Below are positions 52,188 to 61,909 of a DNA stretch of 64,000 nucleotides, in pieces. Under the pieces are notes generated by a model. That model was not told where the DNA came from and did no database searches. It saw nothing but the letters and a program-made list of their open reading frames with translations. The DNA is from Micromonospora_I sp040659735. Its GTDB lineage: Bacteria > Actinomycetota > Actinomycetes > Mycobacteriales > Micromonosporaceae. The position numbers were made by a program, and so were the translations under genes. The DNA is taken from NCBI RefSeq assembly GCF_040659735.1, contig NZ_JBFANZ010000001.1, positions 1 to 64,000 of the forward strand. Direction: 5' to 3'. Every line of letters starts with the position of its first letter. Position 1 is the stretch's first letter.

Positions 52188-53702
52188 TCAGGCCAGCAGG
52201 ATGCCGTGGTCGACAGCCTCCACCAGAAGCGCGGTCAGCCCGCGGGCGACGGCGTCGAACCGACGCGTGGTCTCGCGCAGCAGTTCGAGCTCGACGGCGC
52301 GGATGGCGCGCTGCGCCCAGGAACGCGCGGCATCCGGATCGGCGGTGCGGGGGTTGCGCCAGTGCAGGTAGCAGCCTCCGGAGAGGCCGACACCGATCGC
52401 CGGCAGCACCGGCGGCCCCACCTCGCTGGGATAGGCGGCGAGCGCGGCGACCGCCTCGGCGCCGGGCAGCACGGCGACCCCGCCGGTCGCGGTGACGAGG
52501 AACACCCGGGCGAGGTCACGCGCCGCCGGGTCCTCGGCGAACCCCCGGCGTACGGCGGAGACCACCCGTCGCCGTACGCCCTCGTCCGGCGATCCGCCCA
52601 GCACGTGGCTGAGCGTGTCGTGGATGACCTGGTCCACCGCCGCATCCCCTTCGGCTGCCGCGCGCAGCGACAGCGCGTGCAGCTCCCGGTCGAGTGCCGC
52701 GGGCAGACCGGCGTATCCGGCGCCGAAGACGATCTCCTCGACGACGCGGAGGTGCACGTTCGCCAGTTCCACGGAGAGCCGCTGACGGACGAGGTGGTCG
52801 CCGGCGCGGACGGCCTCGTCGAGCCGCCGCGCCCAGTCGGACTCGTGTGCGCGGGGGGCGACCCGGACGGTGCGCGCGGCGCCCGGCGGCACCGGCGGGT
52901 TGAGACTGGCCCGGCGCAGTCCTTCCGCGCCGGCCCATTCGACGAGCGCGCGGCGCAGGTAGGCGGTGTCGGTGGCGGCCGGATCGACCGCGAACCAGGG
53001 CGCGCCGGCCAGCGCCGGCACGGCGGCCGTCACGTTGGCGCGGTGCGCCTCCACCGCCGTGGTGGCCGCATCGAAGAGCGGGTCGGGTGCGGTGGGCGCC
53101 GCCCAGCCACCGTCGGCGGCCGGGGTGACCGCGAAGAACACCGCCGCGGCGCCGCGGGCCGCCTCGGTGAGGAGTTCCAGCTCGATCGGGCTGGGCGCCT
53201 GGTCGGCGGCGAGCACGAAGAGCATCGCGCCGCCACGATCGACGGCGTCGAGAAGGATGCGGGTGCCGGCCACGCCGAGGGTCGCGGTGTCCGGCGTGTC
53301 GACGAGCGTGAAGTGCCGCAGCAGCGGGTCGGGCGCGACCAGTTCGACGCGGCGTGGCGGCCGGGTCGGCCGGGAGCCGGAGCCGGCGGCGGCGGGCGGG
53401 TAGGGCTGTGGTTGGCGCGCGCCGGGCAGGTGGGCGGTGCTCTGACGTCGAGGGGCGTGCTTGACCACCAGGTAGCTGGTCTCGGGGAGGTCGAGCAGAC
53501 GGCCGGGCGTTCCGAGCAGGGCGCCGACGACCTCGCTGCGGCCGCTCCCGGCCCCGACCGCGACGACCGCGATGGGCTCGTCGGGTACGGCGTCGACCAC
53601 GTCGGCGCGCAGTCGGATTTTGTGTCGCTGCTGTCTGGGCACTCCCGGTCCTGCCCCTTCCGGGCGAGATCCGGCGACCAGGTGGAGCGTTCCGGACTCC
53701 AT
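52188..53702 (-). CDS. Dynamin-like/GTPase-fold protein with degenerate P-loop
   Basis: 504 aa, not matched to a named family. ATG 53702 follows GAGGAGG. Near residue 47 the segment VAVVAVGAGSGRSEVVGALLG resembles the VVGxxSSGKSTLINALLG P-loop of dynamin-like proteins, but the loop is one residue shorter and the catalytic Lys is Arg. FTLVDTPDTATLG (about residue 130) replaces the DTPG switch. The second half is helical (residues 280-500) with a Gly/Val/Leu-rich hydrophobic stretch near 400-450. It could be an inactive or altered nucleotide-binding scaffold. It lies between clpS and a large LuxR regulator. Confidence 0.7.
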   Translation of the reverse strand: MESGTLHLVAGSRPEGAGPGVPRQQRHKIRLRADVVDAVPDEPIAVVAVGAGSGRSEVVGALLGTPGRLLDLPETSYLVVKHAPRRQSTAHLPGARQPQPYPPAAAGSGSRPTRPPRRVELVAPDPLLRHFTLVDTPDTATLGVAGTRILLDAVDRGGAMLFVLAADQAPSPIELELLTEAARGAAAVFFAVTPAADGGWAAPTAPDPLFDAATTAVEAHRANVTAAVPALAGAPWFAVDPAATDTAYLRRALVEWAGAEGLRRASLNPPVPPGAARTVRVAPRAHESDWARRLDEAVRAGDHLVRQRLSVELANVHLRVVEEIVFGAGYAGLPAALDRELHALSLRAAAEGDAAVDQVIHDTLSHVLGGSPDEGVRRRVVSAVRRGFAEDPAARDLARVFLVTATGGVAVLPGAEAVAALAAYPSEVGPPVLPAIGVGLSGGCYLHWRNPRTADPDAARSWAQRAIRAVELELLRETTRRFDAVARGLTALLVEAVDHGILLA

Positions 53703-53874
53703 CCACGGCCTCCTCGAGAACGATTTGCCCGACGGCGACCGGGCATCGGAACGCTACGTGAACGATCACTTACGCAGCGAGGAGCGCCATTACTCAACAG
53801 GGGCCGGATCGGTTACTCAACTTCAGACCGTGACCAGGCAAGCGCTGACGGGCTTCGATCGATATGCTCGCTCG

Positions 53875-56514
53875 ATGGGCCCGTGGAGCTTTGTCGGCCG
53901 CACGGATGAACTCAACCGTCTGGTCACCGCGGCAACCAGCGGGACCGGCCGGGGCCTCATCGTCAGCGGCACCGCCGGCATCGGCAAGAGCCGACTGCTG
54001 CGCGAGACCGTCTCGGCGCTCCCGACCGACCGGTTCGCCGTGTTCACCGCCTCGTCCACCATCGCCACCGCCGGCCTGCCCCTCGGTGGGCTCGCCGAGA
54101 TCCTCCCCGCGGAGCAGCCGGCCGGGCTCTCCCCGACCGCCCTGCTGCAGTGGGCGGTGGAGTCGCTGCACGAGCAGGCCGCCGGACGCCCCATCGTGCT
54201 CGCCGTGGACGACGCCCACCTCCTCGACCCGTCGTCGGCCGCGCTGGTCTACCTGGTCGCCCGCGCGGCACACGGCACCGTGCTGGGCACATTCCGCAGC
54301 GGCATGCGGCTCCCGGTCCCGATCCGCGGACTGTGGACCGACGATCTGGTCGACCACATCGAGCTGGCGCCGCTCGGTGTCGCGGAGACGACCGCGCTGC
54401 TGACCGAGATGCTCGGCGGTCCGATCGAGACGACCTCCGCGGAGCGGCTGTGGCGGTTGTCGGCCGGCCACGCCCTGCTGCTGCGCGAGCTGGTCACCGC
54501 CGCCCACGCCGGTCAGGAGATGACGCGGGCGTACGGGGTGTGGCGCTGGACGGGGGGCCTCGAGTTCGCGTCGAGCCTGATCGACCTCGTCGACACCCGC
54601 GTCGAGCAGCTGAGCACCGAGGTGCGCACCGTGGTCGAGCTGGTCGCGCTCGGTGAGCCGATCGGTCTCGACCTGGTGATCCGGGCGACGGACCATGCGC
54701 CCGTGGAGGCCGCGGAGGAGCGCGGCCTCATCCGCGTGCTCGACGACGACCGGCGGCACAACGTGACGATGGCGCACCCGCTCTACGCCGAGGTCATCCG
54801 CCGGCGCTGTCCGGTGACCCGCTCCCGCCGTCTCTACGCGCGCCTCGCCGCGCTGGTCGAGGAGGCCGGCGCGCACCGGCGGGAGGACCTGCTGCGGCTC
54901 GCGGTCTGGCGGCTGGAGTCCGACACCGTCCGGGATCCGCGGCTGCTCCTCGCCGCCGGCTCACAGGCGTTGAGCCGGTTCGAGATGGCGCTCGCCGCCC
55001 GGCTGGCCCGGGGGGCTCTCACCGCCGGCGGCGGCTTCGACGCCGCGGAGCTGCTCGCCACGGTTCTGGCGCTGCGTGACGAGCCGGACGAGGCGCTGTC
55101 GGTGCTGGAATCGGTCCGCGACGAGATCACCTCGGATCATCGGCGTAGCCGCTGGTCCGCGATACGCGGCCTGGCCTGTTATTGGGGCCGGGGGCGCGAG
55201 GAGGCGGTGGAGGACCTCGCCGCCGACGCCAGGGCGCTGACCGATCCGGGCGACCGCGCGTTCCTGCACTCCGCCGAAGCGATCATGCGGCTGCACCGGC
55301 TGGACCGTGCCGAGGCGACGCGACTCGCCCGGGCCGTTCTGGACGAACCGGCGGCCACGCTGCCGGCGCGCGCCCGGGCGCGGTGCGTGACCGCCTACCT
55401 GCACGCCGCGGGGGGCGACCTGCAGCGCAGCGCGCAGGCGATCGCCGAGGTGGTCGCCGCCGCCCCGCGGTGGCGCACCCAGCTACCCGACCTGCAGCTC
55501 GCGCTCGAAATGGCCCGTGGCACCCAGTTGATCCTCGCCGGCGATCTCGGCGGCATCGACGCGATCGTCGCGGCCGAGTTCGCCGATCTGGCCGATGCCG
55601 GCGACTTCCGGCCCGGCCCCGGCTACCTCTCCGTCGTCCGCGCCCAGGCGGCGCGGCTGCACGGGCAGGCCGCCGAGGCGCTGCGCCGCAGCATGCAGGC
55701 GTGCGCGGTGCTCAGACCCGGCAGCGTCATCGCCGGACTGGCCCACGCCGAACGCGCCCACGCGTCGGCCCTGCGTGGCCAGGCAGCCGAGGCGACCGCG
55801 GCGATGGCCGACTCGGACGCGACGCGGCCGCCGGGGATGGGCGTGCTCTACCCGTGGCAGGAGCAGGCCCGGTGCTGGGTCATGGTGTGCGCGGGGGACA
55901 CGCCCGGCGGCGTACGGGTGCTGCGTGACCTGGTCGACCGGCTGCGCGCCGACGGGTTCGCCGGTCACGAGATCGTCGCTCTGCACGACCTGGTCCGGCT
56001 CGGCCGCGACGACCTCGTCGTCGATCGCCTGACCGAGCTCACCGGCGTGGTCCAGGGGTGCCTGCCGGCGCTGGTCACCCGGCAGGCACGGGCCGCGAAC
56101 GCCGGGTCCGCGACCGAACTGCTGGCGGTGGCGGACGACTTCGCGGCACTCGGGCTCGACCTGTTCGCGGCGGAGGCGGCCGCCATGGCGGTGACCCTGC
56201 TACGGACCGGCCGCTCGCCCCTGGCGGTCGAGGCGAGCGCGCGCCTCGGCGACCTGCTGCAGCGCTGCGACGCCGTCGCTACCCCCGCGCTGCTGACCGG
56301 GCAGCCGGCGCTGACCGGGCGGGAGCGGCAGATCGCGCGGCTGGCGGCGAAGGGTGTGGCCAGCCGGGACATCGCGGAGCAGCTCTTCATCTCGACCCGG
56401 ACCGTGGAAAACCATCTGCAGCGGGTCTACAGCAAGCTCGGGGTGACGTGCCGCGGGGAGCTCACGCCCGCGCTCCGGGCGTTGCCCGACCTCGAGGTCG
56501 CCGCCGGTCGGTGA
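53875..56514 (+). CDS. Large LuxR-family (LAL) ATPase regulator
   Basis: 879 aa. The N-terminal AAA/STAND ATPase begins FVGRTDELNRL with Walker A SGTAGIGKSRLL (about residue 30) and Walker B PIVLAVDDAHLLDP (about residue 100). A long TPR-like helical middle follows. The C-terminal LuxR helix-turn-helix is ALTGRERQIARLAAKGVASRDIAEQLFISTRTVENHLQRVYSKLGV. ATG 53875 is supported by TATGCT six bases ahead (leaderless). Inducer and targets unknown; the divergent GTPase-like gene is a candidate target. Confidence 0.9.
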   Translation: MGPWSFVGRTDELNRLVTAATSGTGRGLIVSGTAGIGKSRLLRETVSALPTDRFAVFTASSTIATAGLPLGGLAEILPAEQPAGLSPTALLQWAVESLHEQAAGRPIVLAVDDAHLLDPSSAALVYLVARAAHGTVLGTFRSGMRLPVPIRGLWTDDLVDHIELAPLGVAETTALLTEMLGGPIETTSAERLWRLSAGHALLLRELVTAAHAGQEMTRAYGVWRWTGGLEFASSLIDLVDTRVEQLSTEVRTVVELVALGEPIGLDLVIRATDHAPVEAAEERGLIRVLDDDRRHNVTMAHPLYAEVIRRRCPVTRSRRLYARLAALVEEAGAHRREDLLRLAVWRLESDTVRDPRLLLAAGSQALSRFEMALAARLARGALTAGGGFDAAELLATVLALRDEPDEALSVLESVRDEITSDHRRSRWSAIRGLACYWGRGREEAVEDLAADARALTDPGDRAFLHSAEAIMRLHRLDRAEATRLARAVLDEPAATLPARARARCVTAYLHAAGGDLQRSAQAIAEVVAAAPRWRTQLPDLQLALEMARGTQLILAGDLGGIDAIVAAEFADLADAGDFRPGPGYLSVVRAQAARLHGQAAEALRRSMQACAVLRPGSVIAGLAHAERAHASALRGQAAEATAAMADSDATRPPGMGVLYPWQEQARCWVMVCAGDTPGGVRVLRDLVDRLRADGFAGHEIVALHDLVRLGRDDLVVDRLTELTGVVQGCLPALVTRQARAANAGSATELLAVADDFAALGLDLFAAEAAAMAVTLLRTGRSPLAVEASARLGDLLQRCDAVATPALLTGQPALTGRERQIARLAAKGVASRDIAEQLFISTRTVENHLQRVYSKLGVTCRGELTPALRALPDLEVAAGR

Positions 56515-56534
56515 GGCCTGGTTAGGGTGTGAGC

Positions 56535-57824
56535 GTGACCAGCCTTCGCCCCGCACTCCTGACGGACCACTACGAGCTGACGATGGTCAATGCCGCCCTG
56601 AAGGACGGCACGGCTGACCGGCACTGCGTTTTCGAGGTGTTCGCGCGGCGGCTCCCCGCCGGCCGGCGATACGGGGTGGTCGCGGGCACCGGTCGGCTCG
56701 TCGATGCGCTGCGGGACTTCCGCTTCGACGAGGCGGAGGTCCGCTTCCTGCGCGACACCGGGGTGGTCGACGACCAGACGGCCGCGTGGTTGACCCGCTA
56801 CCGCTTCACCGGCGAGATCCACGGCTACGCGGAGGGCGAGCTCTTCTTCCCCAACTCCCCCATCCTCACCGTCTCCGGCACCTTCGCGGAGTGCGTGCTG
56901 CTGGAGACGCTGGTGCTGTCGGTGCTCAACCACGACTGCGCGATCGCCGCGGCCGCGGCCCGGATGGTCACCGCGGCCCGCGGCCGCACGGTCATCGAAA
57001 TGGGGGCGCGGCGCACCCACGAGGAAGCCGCGGTCGCCGCCGCCCGCGCGTCCTACCTGGCCGGTTTCGCCTACACGTCGAGCCTCGCGGCGGGGCAGCG
57101 GTACGGGATCCCCACCGCGGGCACCGCCGCGCACGCGTTCACGCTGCTGCACGACGACGAGCCCGCGGCGTTCGCCTCGCAGGTGGCCGCGCTCGGTAAG
57201 AACACGACGCTGCTGGTCGACACCTACGACATCAGCCAGGGGATCCGCAACGCGATCGCGGTCGCCGGCCCCGACCTGCGGGCGATCCGGATCGACTCCG
57301 GCGACCTGTCGGTGCTGGCGCAGCAGTCCCGCGAGCTGCTCGACTCGCTCGGCGCCACCGAGACGAAGATCATCGTCTCGGGTGACCTCGACGAATACGC
57401 GATCGCCGCGCTCGCCGCCGAGCCGGTCGACATGTACGGCGCCGGCACCGCCGTGGTGACCGGTTCCGGGGCGCCCACCGCCGGGCTGGTCTACAAACTG
57501 GTCGAGGTGGACGGGCGCCCGGTCGTGAAGCGCTCGGAGAACAAGGCGACGATCGGGGGGCGCAAGACCGCGGTCCGTCGACACAAGCCGACCGGAACGG
57601 CGATCGAGGAGGTCGTGGTCACCCGGGGCGTGCCGGAGCCGATGAACGGTGACCGGCTGCTGCAACGGCCGTACGTGATCGGCGGGGAGCCGGTCGACGG
57701 GCTGCCGACGCTCGCGGAGTCCCGCGACCACCTGCGCCACTGCCTGATCTCCATCCCGTGGGAGGGGCTCAAGCTGTCGGGCGGTGATCCGGCGATCCCG
57801 CTGACCGTGATCCCCGCACCCTGA
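56535..57824 (+). CDS. pncB: Nicotinate phosphoribosyltransferase
   Basis: 429 aa; makes nicotinate mononucleotide from nicotinate and PRPP in NAD salvage. Marks: LLTDHYELTM, FEVFARRLPAGRRYGVVAG, EMGARRTHEEAAVAAARASYLAGFAYTSS and RIDSGDLSVLAQQSRELLDS, with IIVSGDLDEY. GTG 56535 is chosen because TAGGGT (56523-56528) lies six bases ahead; GTG 56529 abuts that hexamer. Followed by pncA, giving the nicotinamide-to-NAD salvage pair. Confidence 0.95.
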   Translation: MTSLRPALLTDHYELTMVNAALKDGTADRHCVFEVFARRLPAGRRYGVVAGTGRLVDALRDFRFDEAEVRFLRDTGVVDDQTAAWLTRYRFTGEIHGYAEGELFFPNSPILTVSGTFAECVLLETLVLSVLNHDCAIAAAAARMVTAARGRTVIEMGARRTHEEAAVAAARASYLAGFAYTSSLAAGQRYGIPTAGTAAHAFTLLHDDEPAAFASQVAALGKNTTLLVDTYDISQGIRNAIAVAGPDLRAIRIDSGDLSVLAQQSRELLDSLGATETKIIVSGDLDEYAIAALAAEPVDMYGAGTAVVTGSGAPTAGLVYKLVEVDGRPVVKRSENKATIGGRKTAVRRHKPTGTAIEEVVVTRGVPEPMNGDRLLQRPYVIGGEPVDGLPTLAESRDHLRHCLISIPWEGLKLSGGDPAIPLTVIPAP

Positions 57825-57857
57825 CCCCTGGCTCTTTCCCTGCCGCAAGGAGTGACC

Positions 57858-58436
57858 GTGACCCGAGGGTTGATCATCGTGGACGTGCAGAACGACTTCT
57901 GCGAGGGAGGTTCGCTCGCCGTCGCCGGCGGCGCCGGCGTCGCGGCCGAGGTCTCCCGACTGCTGCGTACCGGCGACCGGCGGTGGGACCACGTCGTGGC
58001 GACAAAGGACTACCACGTCGATCCGGGCGCGCACTTCGGCAATCCGCCGGACTTCCGCGATTCGTGGCCGGCGCACTGCGTCGTCGGCACCGGCGGCGCC
58101 GACTTCCACCCCGAGCTGGAGACCGACCGGATCGAGGCGGTGTTCCACAAGGGCGCGCATGCGGCGGCCTACTCCGGGTTCGAGGGGCACACGGAGGGGG
58201 GCGTGGGGCTCGCCGAGTGGCTGCGCCGGCACGACGTCGATGCCGTCGACGTCGTGGGCATCGCGACGGACCACTGCGTACGCGCGACGGCGCTGGACGC
58301 CGCGCGGGAGGGCTTTGCGACCACCGTCCTGCTCGAGTTGACCGCGGCGGTCGCCCACCCGACCACGATCGTCGCTCTCGACCAGTTGCGGGCGGCCGGC
58401 GTGACGCTCGTCGGGGAGCCGGTCGTCGCGGGGTGA
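57858..58436 (+). CDS. pncA: Nicotinamidase
   Basis: 192 aa; deamidates nicotinamide to nicotinate, feeding PncB. The catalytic triad is visible: Asp in LIIVDVQNDFCEGG, Lys in HKGAHA and Cys in IATDHCVRATALDA. The metal site is DYHVDPGAHF. GTG 57858 has AAGGAG five bases ahead and is preferred over GTG 57852, which overlaps that site. It also would convert pyrazinamide, as known for the family. Confidence 0.95.
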   Translation: MTRGLIIVDVQNDFCEGGSLAVAGGAGVAAEVSRLLRTGDRRWDHVVATKDYHVDPGAHFGNPPDFRDSWPAHCVVGTGGADFHPELETDRIEAVFHKGAHAAAYSGFEGHTEGGVGLAEWLRRHDVDAVDVVGIATDHCVRATALDAAREGFATTVLLELTAAVAHPTTIVALDQLRAAGVTLVGEPVVAG

Positions 58437-58511
58437 GTCCGGCGTCACCGTCAATTCGTGACCCAAACGTCGCACCTCCGGGCGATGATCCTCCCGGAGG
58501 TACGGACCCGA

Positions 58512-59780
58512 ATGACACTCACACCTTACCGTCAGGCGCTCGCCCTGCCGGGCATCCGCTCACTGCTGGTCGTCGCGATGCTCGCCCGCGTGCCGGTGAC
58601 GGCGGCAAGCGTCACACTGACCCTGCACGTGGTGCTCGACTTCGGTCGGGGCTACGCAGCGGCGGGCCTGGTCGGCGCGGCGATGACCGTCGGCGCCGCG
58701 TTCGGCGCCCCCCTCCTCGGCCGGCTGGTCGACCGGCGCGGCCTGCGCCCGATGATCGTGTTGACCACGATCGCCTCCGCGCTGTTCTGGGCCGCGGCGC
58801 CGACGCTGCCGTACCCCGCGCTGCTGGTCGCGTCCGTCCTCGGCGGCCTGCTCACGCTGCCGGTCTTCTCCGTGGTCCGACAGTCGATCGCCGCCCTGGC
58901 GCCCGAGGAACACCGCCGCCAGGCCTACGCGCTGGATTCCATGTCGGTCGAACTGTCGTTCATGACCGGGCCGGCGATCGCCGTGCTGATGGTCACCGCT
59001 GTGTCGGCGCGGACCACGATGGTCGTCGTCGGCCTCGGCCTCGTCCTATCCGGCCTCGCCCTCTTCATGCTCAACCCGCCGATCCGCACCAGCGCCGAGA
59101 GCACGTCGCGGACGGCCCCGGTGCCGCGCCGCCAATGGCTGACGCCGCAGCTGATCGGGGTACTCGCCCTCGTGGTGGCCACCTCGCTGGCGCTCGGCGG
59201 CACCGACGTGGCGGTGGTCGCCGTACTCCGCGACGCCGGCCAGATCTCGTGGACCGGTGCCGTGCTCGCCGTCTGGGGCGCCTACTCGCTCGTCGGCGGC
59301 TTCGCGTACGGGGCGATGTCGCGGCCGCTCTCACCGTTGATCCTGGTCGCCCTCCTGGGGATCTTCACGATCCCGGTGGGGCTCGGCGGCGGCCAGTGGT
59401 GGCTGCTCTGCCTCGCGCTCATCCCCGCCGGCGCGCTCTGCGCGCCCGCCCTGGCGGCGACGGCGGACGCGGTCAGCCGCCTGGCGCCGGCGTCGGTACG
59501 CGGGGAGGCGATGGGACTGCACGGTTCCGCGCTCACCGTGGGTGTCGCGCTCGGCGCACCCCTGGCCGGCGCGGTGATGGACGCGACCACTCCGGCGTGG
59601 GGCTTCGCCGCGACGGGTCTGCTCGGCACGCTCGTTGCGCTCGCCGTGCTCCCCAGCGAGCTACGCCGGCGCCGCTCCACAGCGGCCGGGTCCGCGGCGA
59701 CCGGGTCCGCGGGAGACGCAGAGTCGGCGGCCGCACGGGTGCCGGTCAGCGCGGCCTCCGTCGCCCCGCCCGCGCCCTGA
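58512..59780 (+). CDS. MFS transporter
   Basis: 422 aa with twelve hydrophobic segments. The loop 2-3 motif is GRLVDRRGLRPMIVL, the A-motif of drug/H+ antiporters. No substrate is inferred. ATG 58512 has GGAGG eleven bases ahead. An Ala/Ser/Pro-rich tail of about 45 residues follows the last helix. It begins 75 bp after pncA, so it may be co-transcribed, possibly for precursor or drug movement, but this is unproven. Confidence 0.88.
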   Translation: MTLTPYRQALALPGIRSLLVVAMLARVPVTAASVTLTLHVVLDFGRGYAAAGLVGAAMTVGAAFGAPLLGRLVDRRGLRPMIVLTTIASALFWAAAPTLPYPALLVASVLGGLLTLPVFSVVRQSIAALAPEEHRRQAYALDSMSVELSFMTGPAIAVLMVTAVSARTTMVVVGLGLVLSGLALFMLNPPIRTSAESTSRTAPVPRRQWLTPQLIGVLALVVATSLALGGTDVAVVAVLRDAGQISWTGAVLAVWGAYSLVGGFAYGAMSRPLSPLILVALLGIFTIPVGLGGGQWWLLCLALIPAGALCAPALAATADAVSRLAPASVRGEAMGLHGSALTVGVALGAPLAGAVMDATTPAWGFAATGLLGTLVALAVLPSELRRRRSTAAGSAATGSAGDAESAAARVPVSAASVAPPAP

Positions 59781-59859
59781 CCGCCCCGGTCGACCGCCGG
59801 TGATCGGGGACGTCCGTGCCCATCCCCCGGCTGACACCGTCGTTGCCCGGACACCCCGT

Positions 59860-59930
59860 CGATCTTTCAGTTGTGCTGGTGCATATCAACCCCGAAAGGG
59901 GAGAAGGCTGGCACCACAAGTACAAGATCG
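59860..59930. repeat. Intergenic palindromic repeat, diverged copy
   Basis: Outer arms CGATCTTTCAGTTGTG (from 59860) and CACAAGTACAAGATCG (to 59930) pair imperfectly; an inner CCCC-GAAA-GGGG hairpin (59890-59901) has a GNRA loop. The arms match the repeat at 63156-63226. Rest of 59781-60020 holds only the ctaD terminator. Confidence 0.55.
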
Positions 59931-59960
59931 ATGACGAAGGGTGGCGGGCGCCGGGGTAAC

Positions 59961-60002
59961 ACGAAGGGCGCCGCCTCCCGTACCGGAAGCGGCGCCCTTC
60001 GT
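59961..60002 (-). terminator. Terminator of ctaD
   Basis: 14-bp perfect stem ACGAAGGGCGCCGC/GCGGCGCCCTTCGT with a 14-nt loop, 19 bp after the ctaD stop. Confidence 0.8.
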
Positions 60003-60020
60003 CGCGCGTGTCGGGTGTCG

Positions 60021-61781
60021 CTAGACCCGGTCGAGGTTGCCGGCCGTGTCCTCGCGGTAGGTCGCCCCACCGTCCGACTCCGACGTCAGCGGCTTGGCCC
60101 CACCCTCCGGCGGACCGGCCAGCGACTGACCACCGGCGGCGAGCTCCGGGAACTTGAGGTCGAACGCCGGCCGCTCGGAGCGGATCCGCGGCATGCGGTC
60201 GAAGTTGCGCAGCGGCGGCGGGCAGCTGGTCGCCCACTCCAGCGAGTTGCCGTGACCCCACGGGTCGTCCACCTCGACGACGGGACCCGTCTTGTACGAC
60301 TTCCAGACGTTCCAGATGAAGGGCAGCGTCGAGATGCCGGTGATGAACGCCCCGACCGTGGAGATCATGTTGAGCTCGGTGAAGCCGTCACGGGCCTGAT
60401 AGTCGGCGTAGCGGCGGGGCATGCCCTCGCTGCCGAGCCAGTGCTGCACCAGGAACGTGGTGTGGAAGCCGACGAAGGTCAGCCAGAAGTGGATCTTCCC
60501 GAGCCGCTCGTCCATCATCCGGCCGGTGAACTTCGGGAACCAGAAGTAGATGCCCGCGAACACCGCGAAGACGATCGTGCCGAAGAGCACGTAGTGGAAG
60601 TGGGCCACCACGAAATACGAGTCGGAGACCTGGAAGTCGATCGGCGGGCTGGCGAGCAGCACGCCGGAGAGGCCACCGAAGAGGAACGTCACCAGGAAGC
60701 CGATCGACCAGAGCATCGGAGTCTCGAAGCTGATCTGGCCGCGCCACATGGTGCCGATCCAGTTGAAGAACTTCATACCGGTCGGCACGGCGATGAGGAA
60801 GCTCAGGAAGCTGAAGAACGGCATCAGCACCTGGCCGGTGGCGAACATGTGGTGGGCCCACACGCTCATCGACAGCGCCGCGATCGCGAGGGTCGCGCCG
60901 ACCAGGCCCTTGTAACCGAAGATCGGCTTACGGGAGAAGACCGGGATGATCTCGCTGATGATGCCGAAGAACGGCAGCGCGACGATGTAGACCTCGGGGT
61001 GGCCGAAGAACCAGAAGAGGTGCTGCCAGAGCATCGGACCCCCGGTGGCGGGGTCGTAGACGTGCGCGCCGAGCATGCGGTCGGCGGCGAGCGCCATGAG
61101 CGCGGCGGCGAGCAGCGGGAACACCATGATCACGAGCAGACTGGTGACCAGCATGTTCCAGGTGAAGATCGGCATCCGGAACATGGTCATTCCGGGCGCG
61201 CGCAGCGTCAGGATCGTGGTGATCAGGTTGACCGCGCCGAGGATCGTGCCCAGACCGGAGATGGTCAGGCCCATGATCCACATATTGGCGCCGATGCCGG
61301 GCGAGTGCTCGATGCTGCTCAGCGGGGCGTAGGCGAACCAACCGAAGTCGGCGGCGCCACCGGGGGTGAGGAAGCCACCCATGGCGAGCGTGCCGCCGAA
61401 GAGGTAGAGCCAGTACGCGAAGCTGTTGAGCCGCGGGAAGGACACGTCGGGCGCGCCGATCTGGATCGGCGTGATGTAGTTCGCGAACGCGAAGACGATC
61501 GGCGTCGCGAAGAACAGCAGCATGATCGTGCCGTGCATGGTGAAGAGCTGGTTGTACTGCTCGGGCGACAGGAACTGCAGCCCCGGCCGGGCCAGCTCGG
61601 CGCGCATGATCAACGCCATCAGGCCGCCGATCATGAAGAACGCGAACGCGGTGATCATGTACATGATCCCGATCTGCTTCGCGTCCGTCGTACGCAGCAG
61701 CCGCGCGATGGCCGAGCCCTTAACCGGCTCTCGGACCGGCCACGGCCGGGTCACGATCGGTTTCGGTGCAACGGTGGTCAC
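60021..61781 (-). CDS. ctaD: Cytochrome c oxidase subunit I
   Basis: 586 aa, twelve helices. Haem and copper ligands: the first His in MHGTIMLLFF, the Cu-B His and crosslinked Tyr in FWFFGHPEVYIV, HH in SVWAHHMFATG, and the haem a/a3 His pair in AHFHYVLFG. Proton channel residues are visible (K-type Thr/Lys region, and GAVNLITTI with the D-channel Asn). GTG 61781 is preceded by GGAGG. A C-terminal 60-residue soluble tail is present, as in actinobacterial CtaD. No other oxidase gene is adjacent. Confidence 0.97.
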   Translation of the reverse strand: MTTVAPKPIVTRPWPVREPVKGSAIARLLRTTDAKQIGIMYMITAFAFFMIGGLMALIMRAELARPGLQFLSPEQYNQLFTMHGTIMLLFFATPIVFAFANYITPIQIGAPDVSFPRLNSFAYWLYLFGGTLAMGGFLTPGGAADFGWFAYAPLSSIEHSPGIGANMWIMGLTISGLGTILGAVNLITTILTLRAPGMTMFRMPIFTWNMLVTSLLVIMVFPLLAAALMALAADRMLGAHVYDPATGGPMLWQHLFWFFGHPEVYIVALPFFGIISEIIPVFSRKPIFGYKGLVGATLAIAALSMSVWAHHMFATGQVLMPFFSFLSFLIAVPTGMKFFNWIGTMWRGQISFETPMLWSIGFLVTFLFGGLSGVLLASPPIDFQVSDSYFVVAHFHYVLFGTIVFAVFAGIYFWFPKFTGRMMDERLGKIHFWLTFVGFHTTFLVQHWLGSEGMPRRYADYQARDGFTELNMISTVGAFITGISTLPFIWNVWKSYKTGPVVEVDDPWGHGNSLEWATSCPPPLRNFDRMPRIRSERPAFDLKFPELAAGGQSLAGPPEGGAKPLTSESDGGATYREDTAGNLDRV

Positions 61782-61909
61782 GAGTGGCCTCCGGTTCTCG
61801 TTAGTCCCACTCGGCGCGCGCTCTTGATCTGCGGGCCGTACCTCCGACGCAGAATAGTCCCCGCTACCGGCGGGTCAGGCGTGGGGTGGTCGGACGCGCC
61901 GGAAGGTCA

